Positions 37,201 to 49,870 are shown, numbered from the stretch's first letter. The stretch is 64,000 nucleotides of DNA from Halictus rubicundus (GCF_050948215.1 NC_135155.1:18751001-18815000), one strand, 5' to 3'. Notes: generated by a model not told the origin, from the sequence alone. Numbers and translations: made by a program.

Positions 37201-40200
37201 CTCGTTACATTCGTATGGTACATTAATGAAAAGTGTGGAGCTTCGTCTATCGATTTGTGTACTGTCTTTTGTCGTTTAATCGTAATAATGAAGTATGGTA
37301 ATAAAAATTGGAGTGGTGTTTATCTTCAGGTTAGGAAAGTAGTAGTACTAATCAAATAAAGAAAGTAGGAATTATAGCAGATAGAAATTCAAAGTAGAAT
37401 TTTCGAGAGAAGATGATGAAATTGAGAGAATTTTACAGAGGAGATATTCAAATAATATTTTAAATTATACCATTTTTGATCTTTCAAAACACAGCTTCGG
37501 AAAATGTTTAAAAATATTAAATAAGATTCTTATGTCCGTTGCAATATGATATAACCCCGAATAGAATAAACAAATTCGGAAATTCGGTTTTCGGTTCCGA
37601 TGCAGTAGCCATTTGCCAGAAGTAGAATAGGCAGGCCGTGATCAGACAAATCTTCAAGTTCGATTTTCTCGAAAACGAAGCCCGGGATACCAAAAGTTCA
37701 TTCAACCTTTTCGATTTGTTTTTACAAATCTGGGCTCGCTCAATTCCCGAAAACAGCTTGCATAATTGAAAAAATTGAAAAACCATATTTATCCAGTTTT
37801 CATCAGAGGTTCGGATAATATCCGCGAGAAGTTATATTTTCTACAAAATTGCAATCGCAATTATCGCAAACTGTTTTTACCGGTCATGCAGTAAACGAAT
37901 ACGTTCTCAAAAATAGCCGATGTTCGGTGCAGTTTGAAAAAGGTTACTCCGTTAAAACTGGAGACTTTTTCTGTGTAGCGAGGGTATTGGACGGTTTTCT
38001 TCGGCAAACGAGTTTCCGGTGGCGTTAAAAAAATCATTTTTCCTGCCGCGGAAAATAGCGAACGGATAGATACGTAGCCGGGGAGGAGAAGAGAAGAGAA
38101 GAGAAGAGAAGCTGCGTCTGGACCGTCACGGATTATTTTACATTACGTTTCCCCGGGAGCGTTCGATTATAAATATATCGGTCTACACGTTGACCGCGCG
38201 CGCCGGTGGTCTGATCACCGATGCTGAACGGAAATACAATTATCGGCGAGATAAAACGGGGCGAAACGGTGACAGGGCTGGAAATCGGATGGCTGAAATA
38301 TGCAACGCGGCCCGAGGTAATGGAAGAAGCGGTGGATGGGGATGGGGGGGGGGGGCGCGGACGCGGAGAATGCAGAAATCGGAATGTACCCCGCGGGATA
38401 CTCGACGATGGAACGGATCGTCTCTCGCTATTTAATTACGTATTTCGCGAAGTTACGTGAACGCCGACGCTGACGTACTCGCCCGCTCGACCCTCGATCC
38501 TCTGCCACTCTTCGGCATCGACCGGTGTTTGTTCCTATGAATCTTTCAGCCGCGGCTACTTCCAAAATTCATCCCGTCGCACAGTCGCCCGAAATCGTAA
38601 AAACCCGGACTAAACTTTCGACTTTTTTGCTAAATCCATCAACTTCTCGTTGCAGATTGTTAAATCTACACTGGATAAATTTCCCATTCTCCAGAAATTT
38701 TCAATATCTCGACTATGATAACTTCGTTAAAAAATATAGTGCGATAAGCATTTTGAACCTCGGAGCCTCTGCTTTCGTAGACCATAATTTTCTTCGACGA
38801 TATTTTTGCATGATCTATAGCAGGTGAGAAACTGAAGACACGGTTTTGGTCGAAGATTGAATTGTCTGTGAAAGCAACAAAAATGTTTTTTTCCGAGTGA
38901 ATCTGTTACAGATTTGGAGGTTAAATCTTCCCCATTACAACGACCGCTTAAAGTTGAATCTAAATTTTTTTCGATGATTATTATATTCTCAAAAAATTGA
39001 TCGCACACAGTTTAAATCGGAAGAACTTTTTCATAAATGAACCAAACGATTTCAATTTTTCTGTGAAGCTAGGAGGATTAGTTTAGTAGATGACAATGAA
39101 AATTTTGGAAAAATTGCATTGGAAGGTTGCTTTTTACGACTTTTGAAAATTTTTTTAATATGTTTTGCAGACTCATATAGATTATATACATCCTGAAAGT
39201 TTCCTCGAAATTGGTTAATTAATTCCTCACAATTTCAGCCTATAACAACGATTAATTAACACGTTGACAACTAGCGTGACGTAAGCATGGCAATAACAAA
39301 TTTATATTTCATGGAAAGAAGATCAAATTAGGTTTGTGCGTGTATCTACAATATTTAGAGTGATAACACACAGCATGGCGTTCAGATAGCTTGTAAGATA
39401 TCTGTGACAATTATTATATACATCGTATCAGTATATATGATATTTTGTAGAATATTGTAATTATGAAGGCTGCGGCCTACAACAATTAATAGCTTAATAT
39501 CAAGACTTGAATTTGTGCAAACAATTCTAATCATTTGCTTGCCCGTTACAGTTCCATAAAATGTGACATTACAAACAGAACAGGATTTGATTAGAAAAAT
39601 TGCAAAGCGAAAATAGGCGAAGTATCTCGGGATCTTTAATGCATTCATTTTCAAGGAGCACGCGAGGGTAAATTTTTTCACAGGTTTCCAAAGGGAGAGG
39701 CCAAGAATGGGTATGTCCGTTTGCGGGGACCGTCTTTTCAGATGTTCCAGAGTTTATACGCGCAATAGATTTTTACGGAGGGTAAAAATGACCCGGGAAC
39801 CGTGCGCGGCATTGTTGCCCGTGCGTTCACAGTGGCGGGATTAAAGCATTATCTTGAGACCGCGACACCTGGCCTCGATTAGCTCGATTTTGCTGCTCGT
39901 TCGCGCGTTCCTCGTCGCGGAATCGCTGGTGCACACGTGAGGACGCGTTCGCACGAAAAAAGCACAAATGCCGGTTGTAGAATATGCCGTGATGCGAACG
40001 GTGAAAGAACGATGCAGCGAGTGCAGCGAGTGCACGGGGTGAATCACGCAATTCGACCGACCCGTGACTCCCCCCAAGATGGCTAAAAATGTCCGATCGG
40101 TGGGAAATTAATGGCGCGATTACCATTCCTTTAATTTCGAAAAATACCGTTCGCTTAAGTGCCCCTACAATGCGATACGGTACTCACATCGATGTCAGCC

Positions 40201-40578
40201 TAATTGATTTCTGTATTTGAAACAAGTATCAGAAAACAAGTTTTGTAGGTTCAGAAAAATAATGAAATCGTGTCGAATATTTGATACATATCTATTACGT
40301 ACGGTAATGTAAATCCAGAAAATTTGGAAAATACGACTTTTTGTATATCGCAATACTTTTATTTAGTCCCTATCTTTAGAATTTAGCAAATACCTATGTT
40401 AAATTGATCATATCAATATATGAAATTGATCATATTACGCCTTTCAGCCTTCTGCATTCCTCAAGTTTACACTTGAAGAAAATAATTAAATATAATATTG
40501 CTTTGTTCAGCCTTACAGCCAAGAATTGGACTCGGTTTACAATATCCTATAATTACTACAAAATAAAACTTATCCACG

Positions 40579-40582
<4 letters not shown>
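37201..40582. other. AT-rich DNA with small islands, no gene seen
   Basis: GC-rich patches lie at 38040-38600 and 39690-40110. A single family C-like end (TTAACACGTTGACAACTAG) lies at 39257 without a partner. No coding frame is credible. Confidence 0.5.
38083..38112 (+). repeat. (GAGAA)n microsatellite
   Basis: About six copies of a 5-base purine unit (AGAAG/GAGAA). Confidence 0.9.

Positions 40583-40622
<40 letters not shown>
40583..40622 (+). repeat. (CT)n microsatellite
   Basis: An uninterrupted CT tract of about 40 bases in AT-rich DNA. Confidence 0.95.
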
Positions 40623-40626
<4 letters not shown>

Positions 40627-40809
40627 CACTCATCCCTACTCTGACTACTCTACCTATATTCTGCCTATCCCTGTTACCTTTGGTTTACGCTTCAAGAAAC
40701 GAATTAAATTAAAAATTAAAAATTAAAAATTGAATTGTTTCAAAACTATTACAGCAAAAATGAATGTTTACACGTGGTCGTAAAGCAGTGTCTCCCAAAT
40801 ATGATTAAC

Positions 40810-41067
40810 ATGGCGGTCAGATGGCGAAAAATGAATTTCCATTTGCACGAAGACTTGCGGTGTAGACAAATGAAACAATCGAATCCTTCTTCCACGAGTC
40901 GAGTAGAAATGTCCTTGGTCTCCAAAGAATGTACGAACAACAAAGAAGTTCGTGGTGACTCCGGTCGTAAAAGAGCTCGTACAAGGTGTGAAACGTTCTC
41001 GCGTTCGAATATAGACGAGCAACGAGATCGCTGGTTCCTGGGCTCCGAGGAATCCGTGATTCCTTGA
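40810..41067 (+). CDS. weak candidate open frame, 85 aa, both strands open
   Basis: Seen: ATG in a good context (AACATGG), 85 codons, TGA stop. The product would be hydrophilic and basic, rich in R, K, S and E, and ends EESVIP. The minus strand is open from beyond 41264 to 40749; its first ATG is at 41183 and gives a 144-residue frame with several cysteines near the C-terminus. Both readings have mixed, plausible codon use in DNA less AT-rich than its left neighbour. No splice sites, TATA box or poly(A) signal could be tied to either, and no known family is recognised. One frame may be a real exon, with the other its shadow, or both may be chance. Confidence 0.15.
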   Translation: MAVRWRKMNFHLHEDLRCRQMKQSNPSSTSRVEMSLVSKECTNNKEVRGDSGRKRARTRCETFSRSNIDEQRDRWFLGSEESVIP

Positions 41068-42102
41068 ATCTCGGTATGAATCAAGTTCGACCGGAAGGTG
41101 TCCGGTGCCCGTAGGAAGCATAAAAACTGGAATTGCCGGGCCCCGTCGTGAAGGCAGTTGAACCAGGAATAAGGAAGTTTCATCCTCGGTTTAATTCGTC
41201 GGCCGGGAATAACGTTCCGGCGCGGCCGAAGCGCGGCGAACAGAGAGGAGCGCTTTCCAATCAATTGCTCGAATCGGGTCTATTAAATCACTGACCATTT
41301 TCCGGGATCAGGGTCGCAGTTCCTTCGCCGTCCAATCATCAATTCCGTACGAAAAATACCTTCGACGGTGGTTCCCGAATGAAGCTATCAATTTTCCATT
41401 CGCGGCGGCCGATGTGTCCGAAATAAAAAGATCGGGAGGGGCCGGACACCCACGCCCAGATGCGCGCACGCGGAGAGAGGAGACCCACACCCACGGTGAA
41501 ACGCACACGTACCGGCCCGAAGAACTAGAAATTACGAAAATAAAAAACGGAAAAATGGGAGGGGGGTACGAGAGCGGGGAAAAAGGGCCGCGTCTAAAGG
41601 GAGAGGAAATTAATTGCAGCTCGGTCAATTTGGCATTCGTGATTCGCGGCGGAGCAAAGCCACGAATCCTCCGCTCGGGTTCGGCCGCTCTGGCTTCTGA
41701 AAATGCGAGCGTGGCCGGGGCCGCGCGCGCTGGCGACGAGGGAGAGAGATATCGGACGGACCACCGCATTCCCGAAAAGCATTTGGCGACGTTGGAGAGA
41801 GAGGCGGCTCGATATTCGGGGTGCGGTTCCTAGGTCCGTAGGTCCTGGGTTTGCGTGAGCGAGGGAGCAAGGGAGCGGGAGTCAACGCGGAAAAGGGACG
41901 GACGTCGAAAATGGAAGGAGGAAAGAGGGACGCGTGTGTGCGTGCGATTCCCTACGCGCGCGCGCGCGCGTCCGCGCGAGCCTGCACTACCTTGCTAGCT
42001 CAACGTGCAAGCTCTACGTGCGTGCTGGCGAGCTTGTGTGCGCGCATAACTCCGCACGTACGAGCACGTGTTTAGGGGATGGAAGTTGGGTGGGTGCGTG
42101 TA

Positions 42103-42124
42103 TGTGTGTGTGTGTGTGTGTGTA
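42103..42124 (+). repeat. (TG)n microsatellite
   Basis: About ten TG dinucleotides; the only clear TG tract in the window. Confidence 0.9.
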
Positions 42125-42219
42125 TGCGTGTTCATGTGGCTACGTGTGTCGTAACTGGTGGAAGAGGGTCGAAGAGGCGACGAGGCACGACGGAGAGGTT
42201 GAAAGAGGGGCGGGAGGGG

Positions 42220-42220
<1 letters not shown>

Positions 42221-42262
<42 letters not shown>
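42221..42262 (+). repeat. (GA)n microsatellite
   Basis: About 40 bases of GA, part of the purine-rich half of the 42.2-43.4 kb block. Confidence 0.95.
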
Positions 42263-42264
<2 letters not shown>

Positions 42265-42417
42265 TCGGAGGACGAGGGGACTCAGAGCGGGTAAGGTTGG
42301 TGGGTCGGTGGGTGGCGAGGCGGCGGATTGCACGCGTTGTGCAGTGCGGTTAACGGCGTGTGCGTTGCGCCGACGGCCAACGACGCTGCTTTTCGAAAAG
42401 GGAAGAGCGAACGAGGA

Positions 42418-42450
42418 GCAGGAGGAGGAGGAGGAGGAGGAGGAGGTGGT
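42418..42450 (+). repeat. (GGA)n microsatellite
   Basis: About ten GGA trinucleotides, passing into GGTGGTGGA. Confidence 0.9.
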
Positions 42451-43017
42451 GGAGGTGGAGAAGGTGGTGGCGAGCAGGCGGAGGGGTTGCGGAGGGCAGG
42501 GTAGGAGGCGGGCGGGTTAGCAGCTCCGACGGTAGCTAGCAGAAGCATCAGCATCAGCGTCAGCAGCACGAGTGAAAGCACGGAGGACGAAACTGGGCAG
42601 AAAGGGAGACGGAGAATGAGTAAGATAGGTAGGAAGAGAAGAGGTAGCCGAAGCGAAGAGTAGAGAGAAGGAAGGAAGGAAGGAAGGAAGGACGCGGGCG
42701 TCTCGGCGTTCTGGCAGACGAACGCATCGATCCCAGGCGGGTCAAGCACGGAATCTGTCTCCGTCTCTCTCTTTCTATCCTGCTACTTCTCTATGCCTTT
42801 CCCTCCTTTCTCTCTCTCTTTCTCTTGCCCCTTCTGAGCCCTCCCCATCAGTCTCCACCTCAACCCCTTTTCCGCTCTTCTCGCCACCAAACTCCGCCAC
42901 CCAACCTGCCCAACCACCCTATACTACCACCTCATACTCCACCTCCTCCTCCTCCTTCTCTTCCTATGCCACCCTTTGCCTTCCCTCTCCTCCGACCCCG
43001 CCCCCCTCATCCACCTT

Positions 43018-43057
43018 CTCCACCACCTCCTCCTCCTCCTCCTCCTCCTCCTCCTCA
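43018..43057 (+). repeat. (CTC)n microsatellite
   Basis: About twelve CTC trinucleotides in the pyrimidine-rich half of the block, with complementary bias to the GGA tract at 42418. Confidence 0.9.
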
Positions 43058-43327
43058 TCCTCAGACCGCCCTTCTCACCGTTACTGCGCGCTCGCCCCCG
43101 CCAGACAAAGACAAATTACGCTGCATTTTCAGAGACCCAAAGAGCCCCACCGTCCTCCACCCTCTTTCTCTACCTGCCTCCTTCTCTGCCATCCTCGATC
43201 CTCGTCTTCCTCCTTCCTCGGAACGTACCTTCCTAACCCACCCTCTCGCGCCACTTTCGTCCCTGCCCAGACCATCCCGACCGCCACCCTCGCCGGTCTC
43301 CGAGACTCTCCGCTATGTAGGGCATCA

Positions 43328-43378
43328 AACGGGTGCTCAACCCCTACGCACTCTAAAGGCGTCTTGCCTATCAACTAC
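43328..43378 (+). repeat. short dispersed repeat with CTCAACCCCTACGC
   Basis: GGTGCTCAACCCCTACGCAC followed by GGCGTCTTGC resembles 45120-45165, where TGCTCAACCCCTACGCG is followed by GAGCGTCTTGC. The match is about 45 bases with several changes. Confidence 0.55.
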
Positions 43379-43808
43379 GACGCGTTTTCTTCCCTCTCGC
43401 CGCTTCTAACACGCCAACGCTGCTGCTGCTGCTGCTGCTAGCCCCGTTGATGCGTCTCGCGATACCACCTCAAAACCGGATACGGCCCCGCTTCGAGAGG
43501 TCATCACGTTTAATGACACGTACCGAGTGGGTTATCGACGCGCCCCGGATAATAGGTGACCGGGGCGACGCGATTCTTCGCCGCTTTTCGAGGAATTTCG
43601 AGCTGATACTTTTCCTACGGGATACTGGTCGCTTCATCGGTCCGATTCGTATTCGTTCGAATAAGGTATATGATCACGAATCATAAGGCGTGCCTACCGT
43701 ATACTTAGCTCTGACCATTTCAACAGGATGGTCTATCTGACGAGAATTTCTAATAATTTATGAACTACTTAATTCGACCACTTTGAATATGCTACTTTCT
43801 TGGACGCT

Positions 43809-43917
43809 AAGACAAAAATTTATGGGAACAAATTATTTGGTTCGAAGTGTCAATATTGTGGTAAGACAAAAATTTATAGGAACGAATTATTTGGTTCGAA
43901 GTGGTCAATATTGTGGT
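43809..43917 (+). repeat. tandem duplication, period about 54
   Basis: Two units, each AAGACAAAAATTTAT then GGAAC, ATTATTTGGTTCGAAGTG and CAATATTGTGGT. They differ by a few substitutions and a one-base insertion. A 60-codon open frame across them is a by-product. Confidence 0.9.
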
Positions 43918-44495
43918 TAGTGACAAACTTTTTCAAGATAAGGTGTTTTGAGATTTTTCTTACCCTGTTTTGTAATTGGTAAGGTCAAGACCAATCCTAT
44001 GGCCTCCATGTGATCTTCAAGACACCAGTGATCTTAAAATCTGGAAAAACATGGCCTTGAGAAAAATTTGTTGAGAAGATTTTTCCAGTCACCAAAAATA
44101 AATCATCCTGGACTTAAATAACATCGGTAACTTTGAAAGCCGATTTTTTCAAAATACCGGCTTGAATTTCTCTGCAATTTTCATCGTCGCCACGTTTTCA
44201 AAGTTTGGACACGTTGTTCCAACGCATTTCTTTAGCTTGTTTTGCAATTTCAAACTGCAACATTTTAATTTCTTGTTTATTAATCTCGTACCAGCTCAGA
44301 TTCGTTAAGATCGAAAAGAACTTCAGTTTTTCTTTCCGGTTTATAACAAAAAGAAGACTTCGAAAGAACTGAGTTCATGGACGTGAAGGTAGAGAACCCA
44401 CTCTTTAAAATGAGCACAGGCGGAATACTTTAAGATTTCTTGCCGCGAAGTTACAGATGATCGAACATGGACAATTTGCATTTAATATATTTTAT

Positions 44496-44921
44496 TTAAC
44501 ACTTCAACTGTCAGTTATGTGTGACACAGATTTTTCACCAAATTTGAAAATCAATATGTACTACAGTTTCTTAAGTAAACCAAATTTAGAATCCACGAAA
44601 CGTAAGAAAATCACTAAAGTCATTGTAAAAATCATTTTCGTCTTCTCCCACCTCGTGTTGTTGTCACGTTCACAGACGTTCTGGATCCGCTTTTTGATCA
44701 TGCTCAGAAATGAATTTTTATCATAAACTATTCGAGTAGGATCCGTTTTGTTACAATTTGTAGTATGCATTATCGCTGAGATCAATTCTAATTTCCGTTT
44801 CATTAATTACGTTGATATCGTTGAATGTTTTGGGGATGTGACTCGATAGCCAACGTGTTAAATAATTGTTTCAGATTTCTTGTGATTTTCGTGAATATTG
44901 GTGTGGCAGTGAACGCGTTAA
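44496..44921. mobile_element. possible longer family C element
   Basis: TTAACACTTCAACTGTCA at the left and GGCAGTGAACGCGTTAA at the right form imperfect inverted termini of the family C type. They are 426 bases apart with TTAA at both outer ends. The interior does not obviously match the shorter copies, so this may be a related element or chance pairing of two ends. Confidence 0.4.
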
Positions 44922-45119
44922 TTTCGTGCAGTGTTTACCGTTAACAGTCGGGAACTGCTGTTAACAAACGGCTGGTTGGTCAATAACCGATCTCGGCGTT
45001 CTTTTACAAGTATCGCTGGCCTCGATATGATTAAAGGGAAAAGCACTTTTGCGGGGAATTTAATGTCGCGGGCCGTCCTCTTCGGTGACACCGTGACGAC
45101 AGTATCAATATTGGTGGTT

Positions 45120-45350
45120 CGAGCAGCTGCTCAACCCCTACGCGTTCTCAGAGCGTCTTGCTCGCGAAGGACTCCTCCTTAGGTCAGTGGAATTGCCGAT
45201 AATGCAGGGTAGTTGTACCACGACGTCAATAGGGGATGAGAGCTCTCTAAGAGCATCTTGTCCAGGAGCAACGGTGGGGGGAGGGGGTGGGGTCGCTTTC
45301 TCCTTAGGCCATCGGTACTCACGATAGTGCAAGAATATATTAAGTCGATG
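45120..45350 (+). repeat. degenerate tandem repeat linked to 43.3 kb
   Basis: Unit one holds TGCTCAACCCCTACGCG, GAGCGTCTTGC, CTCCTTAGGTCAG and CGATAATGCA. Unit two, from about 45229, holds GAGCATCTTG, CTCCTTAGGCCAT and CGATAGTGCA. A G-rich run is inserted in the second unit. The first unit matches 43328-43378. Confidence 0.5.
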
Positions 45351-48258
45351 GCGCCTGACGAAGCTCTAAAAGTCGCGCTGTAGAAAACAATTGCAACATA
45401 ACAATAACCAGAGTGTGTCACTCTATCCTAAATCTGCCACGATTTTGAAGCGTTACGTCACATTCTCGAAATTAAATGTTCACATATACCAAGCACGACG
45501 ATAAAGAAATTTAACCCTCATGACAGTATCTAGTTACTAAAATATGTATTTATGTTTATTTATTTAAAATTTCTATATATTTTCACTTTTTTGTATGATT
45601 ATAAATTGATTTACTATACATGTTCAAGCAGTATAAAAATAACAAAACTTTTATGTTGCTGCTGCGAGGAGTAATGAGAAAGTAATGGCTTCTAAATTCG
45701 ATGCAATTGAAACCATTATTTGGTACCGAAAGTTTAACATTAATATTATATAGAATTTGTGAGAAACTCCGGCGCATAACCTTTACAATTAATTTTCGAA
45801 CATACTTCTATTTCTGACCATTTCTTTTTCTGATTAATTCTTCGTAAAATCCATTTTACGTGTTAACAATAGTAAGATTGTTTAGAAAATTCTTAAATAG
45901 CATTATTATCATTGTTTTACGAAGTGAAAGTGTGTCTTGAGGTTAACTTCGTCTGCAAATCATCAAAACGAAAGAAATGTATTCCTATCTTTATCGTATT
46001 GATGGGAGTTAATAAAAATATGTTAAGAAGGGTATGGTCCACTGTGCATGCAGGTGTTTGTATTTTTTCGAGGTATAAGTTTTACCGGGAAACTTTGTAC
46101 TTCGTACATGCTGATAACACATAAGGGGCCAATCACCTAACAAGCGATTAAGGAAGTTGGATAAGCTCTGATAGCAAGGCAGCGGTGTTCCGCGTGGAAA
46201 AATGTCGGTAATGAAGGACTGGAAAGCCCGGGTTGAAGCGCGTTAATTAAACACACTTAACCAGCCAGAACGGAAGTCGAAACTCGAATGCTTTCCGTTT
46301 AATCGCAAGAGGTTGCATATTTTAGCGTACACTATTACACGATTTTTTACTTATGATCTTCGACTGTCGACGTCCTGTCTAAAGGATTAGGAATATCAAT
46401 TTTTCTCTTAGGAATTATTTTTTTCCCACTTTTATTCCTTAAAGTTCAATTATTGTGACACTTTGAAGGAACGCGAAAATAGTATTGGAATAATTGGCAT
46501 GGTTATAAAAACGAAAAACTTTAATGGCTTTTATGGAATGGAATATTTTTTTCAAGTACTCAAGGCATAGAAAAATCTTTGAGAAAGTTAATTTTTGGAG
46601 CCGAGTACTTCCCATTAACACCACAGTAACAATTATTGAAATTATAAAGATCTTTCCATGGGAAATGATTAGACTGTTTTATTCGGAAAATTGAACTAAA
46701 TTGAAATTTGTAATTTTCACGAGGCAACACGTGTCAGCCAGTGTTAGTGCTCTGGTAAGATCAATGTTAAGAGTCGGAGCGTCGCGATTATGGCAGTTTT
46801 CGATGTGGCTAACTTAAGAGTTCCGCGTAAACGGAATTTGGTGGAACAACGTTTGCGACGTTTTCGAAGTTGCTAATCTTGTTGCGCATCATTATATACG
46901 TCACATCCACGCAACACGTCTAGACGGCCTAAGGCTACTCTGTTTCAGTATCGCGCTTCAGTCCCTTCCCATTCACGTTCTAATCGCATTGTCACCCGGC
47001 GCAAACAAGGTTATGGTATTAGCAGCGATATGTTTACGGGAAAATGTTTGCCGACTCAGGCAACGCGGTTAATAATTTTAGAAAACGCGCCACGTGTACG
47101 GGCGTTCCTGCGTTCACATGTAGGACGTACTCAAGAGATTATGTCAAGCATTGGAAGCATATTTTAATTAATTTTCCCGAGGCATACTTGAATATACAAA
47201 ATTAGCTCTCCGCGGTTCAAAGCGGTTTCGAACTCTTAATTTAAAACCAGCACAAAAGTCCACGCAATTTCGTTACGTTTCTAGATTTTCATTTAGTGTT
47301 ACATTCACGACGGAGTAATAAACGAGATTTGTATTTTCTTCGAGCATTCACAGAGGATTTTCATCCTTCAACTGAACGACTTTTCAATCATGAACGAGTA
47401 AAATTGACGTAATGCTAGTACGGATATTATGACACAATAAAGTGAAAGACTCGTTTGTCGAAAATTTGAATAGGCGATGTTTAACTCTTTCCCAAAAATT
47501 ACAATCGAAATAGTAATTTATTTTTTGTAATAATATTATTAAGTTACGAATAGAATACTGATCTCATGTTCTTTTGACTTTATTTTTCTCAGACTTTTAC
47601 TCTTTGGTATCGCAAACGCGTTAAATCTGCATTTTAATATTAAGACAAATATTTGAAAAAAATGTCGAGTAATGTATATTCAAATGTCAAGCAATGTATT
47701 TTCACCAGCTTCTGAACGACACAAAAAAAGATACGTATTGTTGTCCCACTTCGTACGGTACGAGTTAATAAAGTTAAATGTTGATTCCATGTCAGCGTAT
47801 GACCGATGATTTAAAAAATGTTTAGGAGTAGGGCGTGTAATTTAAATATTTCCTGGTACCGTTGTGTAAACGCAAACACGCTGAACATTTTTTATTTGTA
47901 CTATCATTAAATTAGTTGTCCGTAAATGTGAAAAATAAGCTTAATCCTTTACGGGGGTTTAGGTTTAATAACAGACTGGAGGTTGTAGCTCGCGCTGTTT
48001 ACACACTTCACTCTGTTTTCCGCGTTGCTATTTATTACGTCTGCCGGCATGTTCTGTCCAGCTTCAGGACCATGTTTGACAGAAATTACATTTATCAGTT
48101 TATTACGAGAGATACGGAACGACAATTTTCTCCAGTGGAAAAAAGAGTAATGATATTAATCATTATCTTTCACCTATTTCCTGTAGCTTCGTGTATGGAA
48201 TTTTAAAAATTGGTCTACTTATTATACAATACACAGTCGATGCAATAACACTAACAAT

Positions 48259-48330
48259 TAGACTGCGGATCATAATTGAAAATAAAAATGTCCTTCATAC
48301 TCTCAAATTACTTTAATAACACTTAGGCTA
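48259..48330 (+). mobile_element. family E left-end fragment
   Basis: TAGACTGCGGATCATAATTG then AAAATAAAAATG is a good left terminus. The partner end could not be placed with confidence downstream. Confidence 0.5.
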
Positions 48331-48570
48331 TACAAATCATTCTTTTATTCGCAAATTTTAGCGAATCAGTACAATTTATTTGTTTCATACTTATAATGTT
48401 TACTTCTTTTAATAATTACTCGAAATTAAAATAATCTGTATTTCTTCAGAATCAAGGTGCAACGATTAGATTGCTATTGCGTATCTATTCCAATTTATAT
48501 CGGAAAGTTAAAAATATTCAAGTTTGACAATCTCGCAACGTCTTTGGCTACTTTAAAAATTTGCTACAAC

Positions 48571-48737
48571 AAATTTTTGCTACTTTACTGTGAAAAGTTA
48601 CAGAACTTGAGCGATAGAAGCAGCACATTAGGTGATGCGAATGATTCCAGAAAATGTCTGCGCACCGTAAGAAACGTAGAAAAGCGAGGTCTCAGGGGGG
48701 GGGGAGTGAGGGGTGAATGATTAATCGCGACGATTTG
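48571..48737 (+). repeat. block repeated at 53684-53845
   Basis: This block shares GCGAATGATTCCAGAAAATG, CACCGTAAGAAAC, TAGAAAAGCGAG and GAATGATTAAT with a second copy 5.1 kb downstream in the same direction. A G-run of ten bases is inserted here. The reading frame is not conserved between copies, so it is not obviously a duplicated exon. Confidence 0.75.
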
Positions 48738-48879
48738 GTAAGTTACTCGGCCGGTGGCAGTCGCTTGAAACCTAATTCCAGCGCGGCGGGGGCACCCGGG
48801 CATCCGCGGGCCCGGAATCCCCAAACAGCTCGGGCAGTGGTCGCATTTAGCCCGACCGGTTTGGAAACATTAAGATTTT

Positions 48880-49870
48880 TCGGAATTGGCCTAGATTGGG
48901 TAACGCCGCGAGAGATCGCGGCGGACAGTGGGTGGCGAGGGGGTTGCGAACGGAGCCGAGGGTTTGCGGGGGTTTTGCGGGAAGGGGGTGGGGAGGACGG
49001 GACGAGCGACAGACGAAGTTCTGAGTGCGTGTAAGTGTGTCTGCACTGGTTGAGAAGGTTGTAGCAGGGCGGTTTGGGGGCCGAAGGACGGAGGCAAGGG
49101 AACGAGAAGCAGTGGGTGGAGGAAGAGTACGGCGGTAGGTAGCAGTGGGTGGCAAGCCGAGGGTGGTAAAGGAGCCGGAGGATGAGAAGTAGGAAGAGAC
49201 GGAGGAGGAAGCGGAGCAGGAGGAGAACGAGGAGGAGGAGGGGTGAGGAGGGGTGGGGGGTTCGGTTGGTTGAGACGCGGAGATGCAGGCGAAGGAGAGA
49301 GAGTCTGTTGGGTTGGGTTGGTTTGCACCAGCACCGACATGGCTCCAAGTGAAGGAGAGGATGGGGTAGGATGGCCGGGCCTCTGCTCGCTCGATAGAGG
49401 CGCGTCCCGTCGTCCCATGATTGGAAACCAAATCGCCGCACATCCAACCCCCCTCTTCCCATCCTCGAACCCATCCCCTGCCTCGGCGATTCTCTTCTAC
49501 CCCCGAGGATTCCCTGGCCACCGACTATCCACCCTTACTCTCAGTCCTCGCAACCCTATCCAGAGCTTACTCCCTGTAACTCTCTCTTTCTCTTTACCCT
49601 CCTCTCCTATTCCGTAACCCACCTCTCTCTCTCTCTTTTCCTCACCACGTCCATTCGCCGTCCTTCTCTTTTCTACGTTTCCTGCGGGCCGATCTTCCTC
49701 ATCCTTCCTTTCTATCATTCCGTCCCTATTCCCCGTTCGTCCTGCACAGAGCAACTTCGCCTTGGCTCTCCGGGTACCTTCGCATCCACGTCCACCTCCT
49801 AGCCGCCTCCTAGCTCACCCTCTAGGGACGCTAATGTCGAGCTAAGTCCTTAAAACCCCTCAGCCGGAGG
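48880..49870. other. second strand-asymmetric block, purine-rich then pyrimidine-rich
   Basis: The + strand is G- and A-rich from about 48890 to 49330 (GGAGGAGG, GGGTGGGG words) and C- and T-rich from about 49430 to 49860. Three overlapping minus-strand frames of 175-243 codons in all three phases, rich in P, S and L, are explained by this composition rather than by a gene. Confidence 0.75.

Larger units (their letters stand above)
42160..43420. other. strand-asymmetric block, purine-rich then pyrimidine-rich
   Basis: From about 42160 to 42700 the + strand is strongly purine-rich, with GA, GGA and GGAA tracts. From about 42750 to 43420 it is strongly pyrimidine-rich, with TC, CTC and CCCC runs. 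All open frames here are repetitive in composition (R/E/G or P/S/L) and several overlap on both strands, so I do not call genes. Confidence 0.8.
44922..48570. other. mixed to AT-rich DNA, no gene seen
   Basis: Apart from the degenerate repeat at 45.1-45.35 kb and a family E end, no structure was found. A 96-codon + frame at 47916-48206 does not start at a supported promoter or splice site and is not recognised. Confidence 0.5.

Noticed and set aside
42282..43409. Long open frames on both strands (155, 139 and 194 codons)
   Set aside because: They follow purine- or pyrimidine-rich simple sequence and encode runs of P, S, L or E, G, R in several phases at once, so composition explains them.
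48743..49521. Overlapping minus-strand frames of 243, 224 and 175 codons
   Set aside because: All three phases are open together in a C-rich strand and the products are P/S/L-rich, with no domain, splice site or ATG-supported start.
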